Below are positions 26,156-36,845 of a stretch of DNA of 64,000 nt, one piece after another (position 1 is the stretch's first letter; every line of letters starts with the position of its first letter). The notes under the pieces were generated by a model. That model was not told the origin of the DNA. It did no database searches and saw only the letters and a program-made list of their open reading frames with translations. Location of the stretch: positions 19,787 through 83,786 of the forward strand of contig JANQLU010000085.1 of NCBI GenBank assembly GCA_028280445.1, written 5' to 3'. The stretch is from Pirellulaceae bacterium (GTDB lineage Bacteria; Planctomycetota; Planctomycetia; Pirellulales; Pirellulaceae). Made by a program: the position numbers and the translations under genes.

Positions 26156-27508
26156 ATGAGTACGGATGATAGCGCCAGACGGCCCAGGATCAGCCGTTGG
26201 ATTTCATCGATCGGTCGGAAACTCAACTATGATTTTTGCCCGGGTGCAAACCAATATGTTTATTGGTTGAAGCGTCCCGTTGGATGGGTCGTTACGGGAG
26301 CCGCGTTCTCGGCGCTGGTAGGCATTTTTATTGGCCCACAAGGTTTTGTTCTGATGTGGGCATTCCTGGCTTTGCTCATCCTGGGGGTGGTTTGGCCTTG
26401 GCTTAGTATGAAAAAGATTTCTGCAAAATTGAGCTTTGTCCAACCTCGGTCGTCGGAAAACAAACCCACCAAGGTCATTTTAGAAGTGGTCAATCGATGG
26501 CCAATTCCGATTTTCGGGCTTACGCTCGAAGGCAAATTCCTGCAGGACGCCTGGTGCGAAGATGACAAAGTCACGCTTGGGTTGCAGCGCATGCCTGGAT
26601 GGAGTGTATCAAAATTTCGTTGGGAGATCGTTCCACAACGACGAGGAGTATTGCCAAGTGAAGCACCAGAATTAGCAACAGGATTCCCCTTTGGTTTGTA
26701 CCGCAGTGCACGCCAAGTCACCATCGACAAAGAAGTCATTGTCTGGCCTGAATGTGTCGCGCTCGATGGAATACCTGTCCAAGCGGGTCGCCATTTCAAC
26801 ATCGAAGGCACGATGAGCGACCAGCCTGGAACTGACGGCGATGTGATTGGGGTTCGCCAGTATCGCGAGGGCGATTCTCTGCGACATGTTGATTGGATGC
26901 AGACGGCGAAATGGAACCAATTGATTGTGCGGGAACGCCAAACATGCGCGGAAACTCCGGTACGCGTGGTTTTAGATCTACACCCGGCGCGACATGTCGG
27001 CCGCGAGAGTCAAAGCACTTACGAGTGGGCCATCCGAGTTGCCGCCTCGATTTGCGACCACCTGCACACACATCATTGCAAGGTGTCGCTGGAATGTCTG
27101 GGTTTGGCGGACAATCTGAAAACCAAGACGTCGAATCGAAATGGAATCAAGATGTTGTTGGATTTCCTGGCGAGGCTGCCGGACCTGGCCCATTTGACAT
27201 CGATGATGAAGGAACAGTCCGACGGGATCGGCGCGTGCTCATCTGTTTCTTTGAATACCCGCACAGCGGGAAGAACATTTTTTGTCGGTACGGGATTGTC
27301 TGAACAAGTAAGTACTCAATTGGCGCCGACAAACTGCAATCGCATCCTGATTTGTCCTGATGGATTTTCTGAAGACTGCCTCGAATCTACTTCACGTCCC
27401 AAAACCAAGACGTCGAATTCGACATTCGACATTGAGATTTTACGACCTGATGACATGGGGCAAGAGCTGGCGATCGGCTGGGAAAGGATTTGTAGCCATG
27501 GCTCGTGA
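26156..27508 (+). CDS. DUF58 domain membrane protein
   Basis: About 450 residues. Two membrane helices at about residues 40-80 (VVTGAAFSALVGIFIG and FVLMWAFLALLILGVVW) are followed by a periplasmic or cytoplasmic beta domain and the DUF58 signature REGDSLRHVDWMQTAKWNQL with LIVRERQ. The C-terminal part is a VWA-like fold. DUF58 proteins usually work with a MoxR AAA+ ATPase and a transglutaminase-like membrane protein; both follow here. ATG 26156 is chosen; no strong ribosome binding site. The 3' end overlaps the next gene by 11 bases. Confidence 0.88.
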   Translation: MSTDDSARRPRISRWISSIGRKLNYDFCPGANQYVYWLKRPVGWVVTGAAFSALVGIFIGPQGFVLMWAFLALLILGVVWPWLSMKKISAKLSFVQPRSSENKPTKVILEVVNRWPIPIFGLTLEGKFLQDAWCEDDKVTLGLQRMPGWSVSKFRWEIVPQRRGVLPSEAPELATGFPFGLYRSARQVTIDKEVIVWPECVALDGIPVQAGRHFNIEGTMSDQPGTDGDVIGVRQYREGDSLRHVDWMQTAKWNQLIVRERQTCAETPVRVVLDLHPARHVGRESQSTYEWAIRVAASICDHLHTHHCKVSLECLGLADNLKTKTSNRNGIKMLLDFLARLPDLAHLTSMMKEQSDGIGACSSVSLNTRTAGRTFFVGTGLSEQVSTQLAPTNCNRILICPDGFSEDCLESTSRPKTKTSNSTFDIEILRPDDMGQELAIGWERICSHGS

Positions 27509-29981
27509 TTCGAAAATCACTTCCAAGCGAATTGATTGGTTGCCCGACTACGAATCGTTGGTCGTTGGCGCTCTAGCGATCATGATCGTTCAATCGTTTC
27601 GCGCAGAAATGTATCGAAACATGGCGATCCTCTGGATTGAAACCGCCGTTTATGCGTTTCTTCCCATGCTGCATTTGCAGTGGATCGTTCGCCGACGAAT
27701 CGCGGCAGGAGCCGATGTCGGGGAATCCAGACCCGGACGAAAATACCAAGTTTATTTTCTGCAGATCGTCGCGTTTTTCTTTGGATTGTTGCCAGTGGCA
27801 ATTCAACCCATCACACGCCAATTCGGAATCGGCGACCCGTTCGAAGTTCTGCTGTTGATGGTGTTACAGAATATCGCCTGGTACTTGCTGGTGTTTTCAA
27901 AATTTTCGTCTTTCAAACGGACGGGGTTTGTTCTGGCCAGTGCCATCGTGTTGTTTGTTTGCTTTACAACCGAAAGGCCGTTGGTTCTGGGCCTGGCATT
28001 TGTTTTTGCGTTGTTCGCATTGTGGTGGTTGATGGGTAACTATTGGAGTCGCTTGAAATCCAAAGCAATCGATTGCGAATCTCAAACACTTCCACTACGC
28101 GGAATTTTTATTGTCGCTTCGATTGGTATTTTGTTGGTCGTTGTTTTAGTCGCATCCCAATTGGCGCCGTCGGGAGAGTTGTTCCGCATCGCGGGCTTTA
28201 TGCCATCGTCAGGAGGTGACAATGGCAAGCAAAGCACTTACGCTCGGTCCGGAGTTGGTGACGGCAACAACCTGAGGGCTGGCGACAACGCCAGGTCTGC
28301 GGGCGCGGTGGACTCCGAACAATTCATCGAAGATGAAAAAAAATCCATGTACGACATGATGTCGGAAAAATACTCCGGACCCGTCATGAAAATCAAACGA
28401 CGCCGAAGTAAAGCAATCGCGCTGGAGCAACTTTCTAAACATGTTCATAACATCAAACAGGCAGAACAATCGGGAAGAACTTTTCGAACGCTGCGCGACC
28501 CCAAGCCGTCAGACGAAAAACTGGCGCTGGAAGATCGGATTTCAAAAGCGTTGTTCTATGTCGAAGGGTCCGTCCCCGTACGATTTGGCCTGACAACTTA
28601 CAGCCATTTTGATGGCGTGGACTGGTCAAACGAGGATTCGAAACAGGAGAAACAGGATCGTCGGCCGCCGCCACCTATCGTGCTGCAACGGTATCCTTCA
28701 CCGCGTTTCGTGGTTCAAACTCCACCGCGAGAATTTTTGCCTCAACAAAGACGGCACAAAGTAAAAATAATGCGGCTCGAAAGTCGTAGTTTGCCTCAAC
28801 CGGCTTTGATGAAAAGTTGGCAGATCTACCTGGTCGATCGCAAAGACATGTTTGAATGGGGCGACAACGGCATCGTCCAATTCACCGGTGAGTCCATTCC
28901 TCCGCAAACAGTAATCGACATCGATAGTGAGGTACTCAATTACCATGTTCTGAGATCTTCCAAAAACCTCTGGCTCGTGGATCATCCCAACCCGTTATGG
29001 AAGAGGTTTGACGAGTGGCTTGGCGTTGGGAAACAACAGGCAACAGTAAAAGAAACAAGATCTCATTTCCAATCTGATGAGAATTCAAAATTCAGGCAAA
29101 TTCCTAGTGAATCCAAAAAACGCCTGACCCAAATTGCAAATCAATGGACCGAGGGGGTCGCTCCAGGATGGAACCAAGTCGAGGCCATTATCAAGCGATT
29201 GCGGAAAGAGTTTCGCGTCGACCCCAGTCACGTGCCACCCAAAGACTGTGACGATACCGTTGGATATTTTTTGGACGAGAAATGCGGCCCCAGCTATTTG
29301 TTCGCCTCAACCGCCGTCATGTTACTACGAGCAGCCGGATATGACACGAGATTGGCCAGCGGATTCCTGGTTCAAAAGAAGGACTATGTTCGCGATGCGC
29401 AGCAATCCATCGTGACATCCGAGAATCTGCACATGTGGCCCGAAGTGTGTCTCGAAGGTTGGCACTGGTTGCCGTTAGAGCCAACTCCCACCTACCCGAT
29501 TCCTTATAGCACCCAGACTTTCGGACAGTGGGTGATGGCCCAGTTGCTGTTTGTTTGGAGGCTGGCCATCGGAAATCCTTTAACGACTTTGATGATTTTC
29601 ATCGCCGCCATTTTGATTTACCGGTTTTGTCGCGAAATCCTCGCGGGATATTTCTGGTTGAAATGGCAAATCGTCCGCATCGTTCGGCCAAGCAACGCAC
29701 TAACCCAAACCCGCAAATTAATTGACAGCCGATTTCGGGTCGCGGGCTTGAAGCGTCCCCAGTTCGCCCTTATCTCCAATTGGTATGGACAGATTGAGGA
29801 ATTGTCGGACCACCAGTTTTTTCAATTTTGGAATCAGGTCAACTTCAGTGCTGATGGAAACCAGATTCTAAAGCTCTATCGCCCCGATGTTAGCCAAGCT
29901 TGCCGATGTATCGTGGGCCGATTGACTTACCGAAAAATCAAAAAATTTATGCAGCAAAATAAACGGAAAAAAAAGAAATGA
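27498..29981 (+). CDS. TgpA-like membrane transglutaminase-domain protein
   Basis: About 827 residues. The N-terminal third has a cluster of membrane helices (AILWIETAVYAFLPML, LLLMVLQNIAWYLLVF, FVLASAIVLFVCF, IFIVASIGILLVVVLVA), followed by a large periplasmic region. The transglutaminase domain has its catalytic Cys in KCGPSYLFASTAVML, His in ENLHMWPEV and an acidic residue in LPLEPTP. A further helix follows (PLTTLMIFIAAILIYRF) and then a C-terminal helical domain with a Lys-rich end. The ATG at 27498 has GGAAAGGA upstream. It overlaps DUF58 by 11 bases and the MoxR gene by 4. Confidence 0.9.
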   Translation: MARDSKITSKRIDWLPDYESLVVGALAIMIVQSFRAEMYRNMAILWIETAVYAFLPMLHLQWIVRRRIAAGADVGESRPGRKYQVYFLQIVAFFFGLLPVAIQPITRQFGIGDPFEVLLLMVLQNIAWYLLVFSKFSSFKRTGFVLASAIVLFVCFTTERPLVLGLAFVFALFALWWLMGNYWSRLKSKAIDCESQTLPLRGIFIVASIGILLVVVLVASQLAPSGELFRIAGFMPSSGGDNGKQSTYARSGVGDGNNLRAGDNARSAGAVDSEQFIEDEKKSMYDMMSEKYSGPVMKIKRRRSKAIALEQLSKHVHNIKQAEQSGRTFRTLRDPKPSDEKLALEDRISKALFYVEGSVPVRFGLTTYSHFDGVDWSNEDSKQEKQDRRPPPPIVLQRYPSPRFVVQTPPREFLPQQRRHKVKIMRLESRSLPQPALMKSWQIYLVDRKDMFEWGDNGIVQFTGESIPPQTVIDIDSEVLNYHVLRSSKNLWLVDHPNPLWKRFDEWLGVGKQQATVKETRSHFQSDENSKFRQIPSESKKRLTQIANQWTEGVAPGWNQVEAIIKRLRKEFRVDPSHVPPKDCDDTVGYFLDEKCGPSYLFASTAVMLLRAAGYDTRLASGFLVQKKDYVRDAQQSIVTSENLHMWPEVCLEGWHWLPLEPTPTYPIPYSTQTFGQWVMAQLLFVWRLAIGNPLTTLMIFIAAILIYRFCREILAGYFWLKWQIVRIVRPSNALTQTRKLIDSRFRVAGLKRPQFALISNWYGQIEELSDHQFFQFWNQVNFSADGNQILKLYRPDVSQACRCIVGRLTYRKIKKFMQQNKRKKKK

Positions 29982-30919
29982 TTCAAGAAATGGGAGTTGC
30001 AACCACTACCAAAATTCAGGCCTTGCGAAATCACTTGAACACAGTTCTCGTCGGGAAGGCAGATGTGATCGAACAGCTCGTTGCCTGCCTGCTGGCCAAT
30101 GGGCATGTTATTTTTGACGACCTTCCCGGGCTGGGCAAAACAACATTGTCCAAAGGAATTGCTCAAGCCATTGGCGGTCGGTTTTCTCGCGTTCAATGTA
30201 CTCCCGACCTGCTCCCGGGAGATATCACAGGATTTAACATCTACAACCAGAAAACTCACTCGTTTGAATTTCGCGAAGGTCCCGTATTTTCGGACCTGTT
30301 GCTGGTCGATGAAATCAATCGTGCCACGCCGCGAACTCAAAGTGCATTGTTTGAAGCCATGGCTGAACGCCAGGTAACGATCGACAATCAAACCTTTGGA
30401 CTCGCGTCGACTTTCATGGTGATCGCGACGCAAAATCCCGTCGAAAGCCACGGGGCTTATCCTTTGCCCGAAGCCCAACTCGATCGATTCGCGATGAAGC
30501 TAAGCATCGGTTATCCAAAATCGGAAGACGAGGTCGCGTTGCTAGGACGATTTGTCGGGAACGTCTCGGACAAGCAATCTGCCGATTCCGTTCTCGATTT
30601 GGCAGAACTCAAGGCCATTCAATCCGAAGTTGCCAATATCGAAGTTTGCGAATCAATTCGCAACTATCTCGTCCAGTTGGGAACTCAAACCCGAGAACAC
30701 TCGGCCGTCGAACTCGGGCTTAGTCCACGAGGTTTGATTATCTGGCAACGTGTTGCCCAAGCTTGGGCCTATTTGCAGGGTCGACGATTTGTCATTCCTG
30801 ACGATGTTCACGCGGTGGCCATACCCGTGCTTCGACTTCGCGTGACCAGCCATTCTGATGATCCCGACACAATCATTCGAGAAATCATCGAGTCCGTTTC
30901 CGTTCCCGTTGACCGATAG
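29978..30919 (+). CDS. MoxR family AAA+ ATPase
   Basis: Chaperone-like ATPase of 313 residues. Walker A is DDLPGLGKTTLSKG, with the usual Glu-Gly replaced by Asp-Asp-Leu. Walker B is LLLVDEINRATPRTQSALFEAM, and sensor 1 lies in VIATQNPVESHGAYPLPEAQ, followed by LDRFAMKL. These are the standard MoxR signatures. Translation is coupled to the transglutaminase gene through ATGA at 29978-29981. MoxR normally precedes DUF58 and transglutaminase genes; here it comes third. Confidence 0.95.
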   Translation: MIQEMGVATTTKIQALRNHLNTVLVGKADVIEQLVACLLANGHVIFDDLPGLGKTTLSKGIAQAIGGRFSRVQCTPDLLPGDITGFNIYNQKTHSFEFREGPVFSDLLLVDEINRATPRTQSALFEAMAERQVTIDNQTFGLASTFMVIATQNPVESHGAYPLPEAQLDRFAMKLSIGYPKSEDEVALLGRFVGNVSDKQSADSVLDLAELKAIQSEVANIEVCESIRNYLVQLGTQTREHSAVELGLSPRGLIIWQRVAQAWAYLQGRRFVIPDDVHAVAIPVLRLRVTSHSDDPDTIIREIIESVSVPVDR

Positions 30920-30927
30920 GAAAAAAA

Positions 30928-31548
30928 ATGACTTTAGAAACCAACTGCAAATATCGCTGGGCCAGTGTTTTGATTTTGGTCATCGTATCCGCCATTAACG
31001 GCTGCCAGCAACACAAGGAGTCAAAAACGGAGAGCAAAGTTCCCAAGCTTCGTTTTCATTGTCCCAAGACCTATCCGGCAGCGGTCAAACGAATCAGAGA
31101 AATTCATGAAATCCTGATTTCACAAAAACAATTGCCCGAACCGACATCTTACGAGGTGGTTGAGTTTACCCATGGAGAAGGTGCAGCTGCACATTCGCAT
31201 TATCTACTCGCTTCGGAGTTTAAAGATAATGCCGATCCCGATCATTCACACGACTCAGATTCCATTCGCGACCTCAAGCGGCATATGGTCAAGGTCGACA
31301 TTTTTACCGAACTCAACGATATCGTTCGCTGGATACCCGACGTCGCCGCAGACAGTGACATGTCAAAACAGTCCTGGAATACCGTCAATCGAACATCGGA
31401 GGAATTGGGAAAAATCCTTGACCCAATCATTTCCGAGGACGCTTCACCGGCGGAAATGCGCACTTCTTACCGCGAACATGCGAAGTCGTCCGATCAGCTG
31501 ATTCGAGAATTTGAGTCGACGGGAATTAAGTCTCAGACCAACGATTAA
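30928..31548 (+). CDS. His-rich putative lipoprotein
   Basis: Protein of 206 residues. N-terminal helix ASVLILVIVSAINGC forms a lipobox with Cys at about residue 26. The mature part begins with a polar linker, then HCPKTYPAAVKRIREIHEIL, and a His/Asp-rich segment AAAHSHYLLASEF and DPDHSHDSDSIRDL that could bind metal. The C-terminal half is helical. No family recognised. AGGA lies 6 bases before the ATG. It sits 8 bases after moxR and 15 bases before the permease gene, so it is part of the same transcript. Confidence 0.65.
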   Translation: MTLETNCKYRWASVLILVIVSAINGCQQHKESKTESKVPKLRFHCPKTYPAAVKRIREIHEILISQKQLPEPTSYEVVEFTHGEGAAAHSHYLLASEFKDNADPDHSHDSDSIRDLKRHMVKVDIFTELNDIVRWIPDVAADSDMSKQSWNTVNRTSEELGKILDPIISEDASPAEMRTSYREHAKSSDQLIREFESTGIKSQTND

Positions 31549-31563
31549 TAGAGACGTACCACC

Positions 31564-33102
31564 ATGTTCGAGTACTATTTTTCTGGCGCGGCTCTACGAT
31601 TGTCGCAAATCGTCATTTATTCCTCGACCTGGATTGTGATGGGTTGTTTGATCGCCGCCATCTTTCGCTGCATGTTGGGGCCTGAAAAAGTCAAGGTTAT
31701 ATTTGGCGAAGGCACGCGTCGTGGACTCGTGACGGGCTGGCTCATTGGCATGTTGCTGCCCGTTTGTTCCCTCGGTGTAATTCCAATCGTCTACGAGTTG
31801 CGCCGCTGTGGCGTCAAGATTGGGACGATCATCGCTTTCGGGCTGACCGCCCCGTTGTTCAATCCGCTGTCGGTCTTGTACGGGCTGACGTTATCTGACC
31901 CAATCGCCATCCTTTCATTTTCGTTTTGTGCGTTGCTGATTGTCAGTTGTCTGGGTTGGGTCTGGGATCGGTTTGCCAAATGCCCGGATGTCGCCGAGGA
32001 TCCGGAAGAACTGCCCACACCTGGACTAAAACGCGCGTTTGCAGTGCTGCACCAAGCTTCCAGTTATTTGATCGGACGCCCTGCGATATTCATGTTGGTG
32101 GCCCTGTTTTTTTCCGTGGTAGTAGCGATCCTGTTTCCCAAAGGTTACTTGCAAAACCAGGTCGAGCATGACAATTTGCTGGCTCCAGTAACCGTCGCTT
32201 TGATTGCAACACCGATCTATACGACTCCGTTACTGGCAATGAGCCAAATCGGCGGGATGTTTCAACATGGTAACTCGATTGGCGCGGCATTTTCGTTGTT
32301 GATTTTGGGTGCCGGAGTCAACGTTGGATTGTTAGCGTGGTTTGGTCAAACGTTTGGCGTGCGTCGAGTCCTTCTGTTTTTCCTTTTACTTTCAGCCACC
32401 ACCGTCAGTCTTGCGTACATCATTGACAAACCGCTTTATCCAAAAGGAGTCGATCCAGCCGGACATTCACATGCGTTTGATGTTTATACCCATCCGTTTC
32501 ACAGCGAACAACCGCACATGTCTGAATTGGCCTGGTATGGCATCATCGATTTCTGGAGTTCCAACGAATTCGGCGGCACATTTATGCTGGTTGGCCTGTT
32601 GATTTCGGGGGTTGTTCTCTGGCGTGTCAATCGGTCTGTCGACTTGAAGCGATGGTATTGTTCGAAAGACGACGCCAAGAAACGTCGCGATATCTACATT
32701 CCTGGATGGATACTCGGGTCACTTGCCGTGATCGGACTCATCGTTTCGAGCATCGTCGGATGTTACCTGTATTATCCGGCGCCCGAGGATTTGATGGGGG
32801 ATTTGTCGATTGTCAACACCGAGTGCGTTCTGACCGCGAAAAACAAGGACTGGGAAGCGGCTGACAAATGGATCCGCTATTCGGATGACTTGTCCAGACG
32901 GCTGGAAATTGGAGTGTTCTTGCGAAATGGGCGTGTGGATAAATTCCAATCGGCCAAAGCCAAAATCTATCGTGAAAAATTGGACGCTTTGAAAGAAATG
33001 GTAGAGGCCCGTAACGGCGAGTCTGTTGGCGAGAAAGCGATCGAAGTTCATCGGGCCTATTTGCGAATGCGATCCGCTTTCGTGTCTGACGATCACTTGT
33101 AG
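31564..33102 (+). CDS. ArsP/DUF318-type permease with C-terminal periplasmic domain
   Basis: Protein of 512 residues with about ten membrane helices. The family signature appears as LLPVCSLGVIPIVYELRRCG; many relatives have CSC here, so the second Cys is absent. The repeat half contains ATPIYTTPLLAMSQIGGM. A His-rich loop (DPAGHSHAFDVYTHPFHSEQ) lies between helices. After a last helix (WILGSLAVIGLIVSSIVG) there is a helical domain of about 100 residues, resembling in composition the preceding lipoprotein. Possible role: export of a metal, metalloid or organic solute; substrate not assignable. Last gene of the cluster. Confidence 0.8.
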   Translation: MFEYYFSGAALRLSQIVIYSSTWIVMGCLIAAIFRCMLGPEKVKVIFGEGTRRGLVTGWLIGMLLPVCSLGVIPIVYELRRCGVKIGTIIAFGLTAPLFNPLSVLYGLTLSDPIAILSFSFCALLIVSCLGWVWDRFAKCPDVAEDPEELPTPGLKRAFAVLHQASSYLIGRPAIFMLVALFFSVVVAILFPKGYLQNQVEHDNLLAPVTVALIATPIYTTPLLAMSQIGGMFQHGNSIGAAFSLLILGAGVNVGLLAWFGQTFGVRRVLLFFLLLSATTVSLAYIIDKPLYPKGVDPAGHSHAFDVYTHPFHSEQPHMSELAWYGIIDFWSSNEFGGTFMLVGLLISGVVLWRVNRSVDLKRWYCSKDDAKKRRDIYIPGWILGSLAVIGLIVSSIVGCYLYYPAPEDLMGDLSIVNTECVLTAKNKDWEAADKWIRYSDDLSRRLEIGVFLRNGRVDKFQSAKAKIYREKLDALKEMVEARNGESVGEKAIEVHRAYLRMRSAFVSDDHL

Positions 33103-33116
33103 GCGATCCTGTACTG

Positions 33117-33199
33117 GTGAGCGGCAAGGCTAGCCGCCGGTTCGTAAGCGCTAACGAACCGGCTGGTTTCGAATCAGCGGTTAGCACCTTGCCGCTCAC
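33117..33199. repeat. Palindromic intergenic repeat, family A (rearranged)
   Basis: The left arm is shortened (GTGAGCGGCAAGGCTAGCCG), the right arm carries an insertion and changes (CAGCGGTTAGCACCTTGCCG then CTCAC). It is adjacent to the permease gene stop and to a family C unit. Confidence 0.75.
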
Positions 33200-33206
33200 T
33201 GGATCT

Positions 33207-33263
33207 GGCTCGGCAGGAGCCTCGCCCTCCCGTGCCTCGCTCTCCCCGTGCCTCGCCCTCCCG
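33207..33263. repeat. Family C repeat with tandem end
   Basis: Right-arm sequence GGCTCGGCAGGAGCCTCGCC followed by three slightly varying copies of GCCTCGCCCTCCCGT. The rest of the gap to 33602 shows no gene I trust. Confidence 0.7.
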
Positions 33264-33602
33264 GATACCGACAGGGATTCGCAATTCGCTGCAGCAATAG
33301 CTAGCAATTGCATTTAAAAGCTGATGATCCGGTTTTTCGGTAGTGGCGGTGGTTTTTGCGGTTCAACAATCAATACAGTCTGCCGAACAGGTAGGAGTTG
33401 TAACGATTATCAGTGTCATAGGACCTTTTTTCTTGTTCATGAGGAAAATGATTCCTTGTGTCATCTCAATTAACGGGATTTTCTTTCCCGCACTTATCTG
33501 CGTCCCATCCTTTCGACGATGAGATTGGTATTGATTCATCTTACCAAATTCAAATATTAGTGACCGTTAGTAAGTGGTCACTCCCTTACCGCTCCGACAA
33601 AC

Positions 33603-33809
33603 ATGATCAAACAACCTCTATCAGCGACACCGCGCAGCAAGGTTTTTGGGAACGTTCGTTACTGCAGTTCGTGCCACCGCTACGATTTCCATAAACGTTG
33701 CCATTACCCGATGCTCATCACAGGGGCCTTGGCCGTTTTGACTCTAGGCCTGTTTCTATTGGTTGGCCCGCGCCGATGTACCTGCTGTGGCAAACGCCGC
33801 ATTTTCTAA
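33603..33809 (+). CDS. Small zinc-ribbon membrane protein
   Basis: Protein of 68 residues. One Cys pair (YCSSCHRYDFH) precedes a single helix LITGALAVLTLGLFLLVG, and a second pair (CTCCGKRRIF) follows it, so four cysteines could form a split zinc site beside the membrane. Similar short Cys-helix-Cys proteins are common in planctomycetes. Function unknown. An overlapping plus-strand frame (33458-33694) shows no such organisation. Confidence 0.6.
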   Translation: MIKQPLSATPRSKVFGNVRYCSSCHRYDFHKRCHYPMLITGALAVLTLGLFLLVGPRRCTCCGKRRIF

Positions 33810-33896
33810 ATAGCAACACTGATATTTGAGCTCCGGTCTCATTCTCCTAGAATTTTCCATCAGCATCTCAGGTGGATTGTTTAAACGGAAGGAATC

Positions 33897-34766
33897 ATGG
33901 CGCTCGATTCTCTTTGGTACTATTCGCGTGAAAACGAAAAACGCGGACCCGTTACTTCTAGCGAAATGTACCGGCTAGCCAATAAACAGAAAATTTTGCC
34001 AGAGGATCTCGTCTGGTGTGACGGAATGGAAAAATGGGTTCCAGCGCGGACGATTCGCGGTATGTTTCCCGAAGACGACGATGCCGGCCTGTTGACGGAT
34101 ATGTTCGACCAATCCGAAATTCCTGAAGAACAGGAAACGATCGAAGATCTACCACCGCCACTGGATCATGTCAATTATTTCTCCGAGCCGCGCCCTCAAC
34201 GTCAGCATGAATTTTTGGGATTCCGGTCGCTGGAAATATTTTTGAAATATAGTCGACCGATTGTCGTCACCAGTTTTCTGCTGATCCTGTTTGCTCGCGG
34301 TTGTGAAATCGCCGGAGAGCGACATGTCCAACGTCAAAAATCAATGTTCGAACTTTCTCAAGTTTCATTTGAAACTCGTTACGGCAAAAAAATCGCAGGT
34401 CTGGAATCCAAGATTTTCCAGCTGCAAGCCAAAACACATCTGACGGCGGTCGAAGCCGACAACCTGCAACGATTTCGAATCGAGCGCAACGAAATTGAAA
34501 ACCGCCGCGCTATTGAGTTGGCCAAACTGGAAAACGACAGTTGGAATGAAATGCGATTCGCCAACAACACGACCGAAGCGAATTTTGCATTTTGGAGCTA
34601 TTACCGCCAATTGTTTGTCGTACTTTGCACCATCACGTTGGCCGGTGCGCTGTTTGCCAGATTTTTTTCCGGGAAACAAATCGAAAAATGGCTGTGTGCG
34701 ATTCTGTTGTCAATCATTGCCGCCAGTGTATTTCTGGACAGGATCGTGCAGTTGTCGGCGGGTTAG
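33897..34766 (+). CDS. GYF_2 domain membrane protein
   Basis: Protein of 289 residues. The N-terminal GYF_2 (DUF4339) domain is clear: WYYSRENEKRGPVTSSEMYR, then LPEDLVWCDGMEKWVPA. An acidic Pro-rich linker follows, then helix SRPIVVTSFLLILFARGCEI, a coiled-coil-like stretch (about residues 155-220, rich in Glu/Lys/Gln with IFQLQAKTHLTAVEADNLQ), and two C-terminal helices. GYF_2 domains are thought to mediate protein contacts. GGAAGGA lies just upstream of the ATG. Monocistronic. Confidence 0.85.
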   Translation: MALDSLWYYSRENEKRGPVTSSEMYRLANKQKILPEDLVWCDGMEKWVPARTIRGMFPEDDDAGLLTDMFDQSEIPEEQETIEDLPPPLDHVNYFSEPRPQRQHEFLGFRSLEIFLKYSRPIVVTSFLLILFARGCEIAGERHVQRQKSMFELSQVSFETRYGKKIAGLESKIFQLQAKTHLTAVEADNLQRFRIERNEIENRRAIELAKLENDSWNEMRFANNTTEANFAFWSYYRQLFVVLCTITLAGALFARFFSGKQIEKWLCAILLSIIAASVFLDRIVQLSAG

Positions 34767-34828
34767 CGGGTTTGATTGAGCGCCATTCTTTACTCGTATC
34801 TAACTCACATCTGGCGTGGGGAGAGAAT

Positions 34829-34973
34829 GCTCACGCAGAGGCGCAGAGACGCAGAGGTTTCGGGAATAAAAGGATCTGAAGGCACTGTTTTTGGAAACGT
34901 TGTTTCTAGCTGCAATATTCTGTTTAATTTATATGGCCCTTCTTCTCTGCGTCTCCGCGTCTCTGCGTGAGAT
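34829..34973. repeat. Family F inverted repeat (CACGCAGAGGCGCAGAG type)
   Basis: Left arm CTCACGCAGAGGCGCAGAGA then CGCAGAGG at 34830-34857; right arm CTCTGCGTCTCCGCGTCTCT then GCGTGAG at 34945-34971. The roughly 85-base centre is unrelated. A very similar sequence is known from intergenic repeats of several bacterial phyla. Gap 34767-35059 holds nothing else recognised. Confidence 0.8.
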
Positions 34974-35059
34974 TTTTTGAGATCTGGCTCGGCACAAATT
35001 CATACTCAACGTGAAAACATAAAAGCAAGAACCCACCGTTTTACTGCGCGAGCTACTTT

Positions 35060-35581
35060 TCAACCGTTGCGCCGGTTGATGAAACTTGCCAAGCTGTTCA
35101 GCGGCGGATTGCGTGGTGGAAATTTGCCGGCGGCGTTCTGTAAGTCGTGAACTAATTGAATTTCCGTAGCCTGCAAAGGCTTTTCCACCGAGCGATCAAC
35201 ACCTTGGACAAAATACTCGATTCGGCGTTTGGCGGAGTTCCACAACATTTGATTGATCGTGGCAATCTGCGGCCAATTCTTGCCCATCAGCGACCTGATT
35301 TCAACTTGATCGCCAATGTCAAAACCCTGGTGTTCGACAATAAGCCAAATCCTTGGCCGGGCACGAAACATGAGTTGACCATAACGAAAAGCAAAAAATT
35401 CACCGTCGAATTCAGCTCGGCGAAAAATTCGGTTCCCCGGCAACAAATGCCGAGCTACGCCCACATCAAACGGATGAATCCAATCTTCACCATCTTCGGG
35501 CCACCGTTGAAACACTCCGTACAACGGTGGCGGTTTGAGCGGTGTGGATTCAAAGTAGCGGATCTTGGGATGTTTGTGCAT
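35060..35581 (-). CDS. Conserved hypothetical protein (173 aa)
   Basis: Soluble protein starting MHKHPKIRYFESTPLKPPPL, rich in aromatic residues and prolines. Notable segments are IHPFDVGVARHLLPGNRIFR, FFAFRYGQLMFRARPRIW and VEIRSLMGKNWPQIATI. No signal peptide, helix bundle or recognised domain. The composition is that of a real protein, and the opposite-strand frame covering it also spans gapA and is a shadow. It lies 36 bases downstream of gapA on the same strand and could be co-transcribed with it. Confidence 0.65.
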   Translation of the reverse strand: MHKHPKIRYFESTPLKPPPLYGVFQRWPEDGEDWIHPFDVGVARHLLPGNRIFRRAEFDGEFFAFRYGQLMFRARPRIWLIVEHQGFDIGDQVEIRSLMGKNWPQIATINQMLWNSAKRRIEYFVQGVDRSVEKPLQATEIQLVHDLQNAAGKFPPRNPPLNSLASFINRRNG

Positions 35582-35617
35582 TCCGTTTCCATGGGTGAAC
35601 GAATCGTTCCTTCTATT

Positions 35618-36778
<1,161 letters not shown>

Positions 36779-36845
36779 TTAACTTGGGTGCAGTGTCAAA
36801 GTGTTTGATGTAAGCACAAATCAAAAATATTTGGCGAGTCTATCG

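Noticed and set aside
33458..33694. A 78-residue plus-strand frame before the zinc-ribbon gene
   Set aside because: No domain, overlaps the better-supported Cys-helix-Cys protein in another frame.
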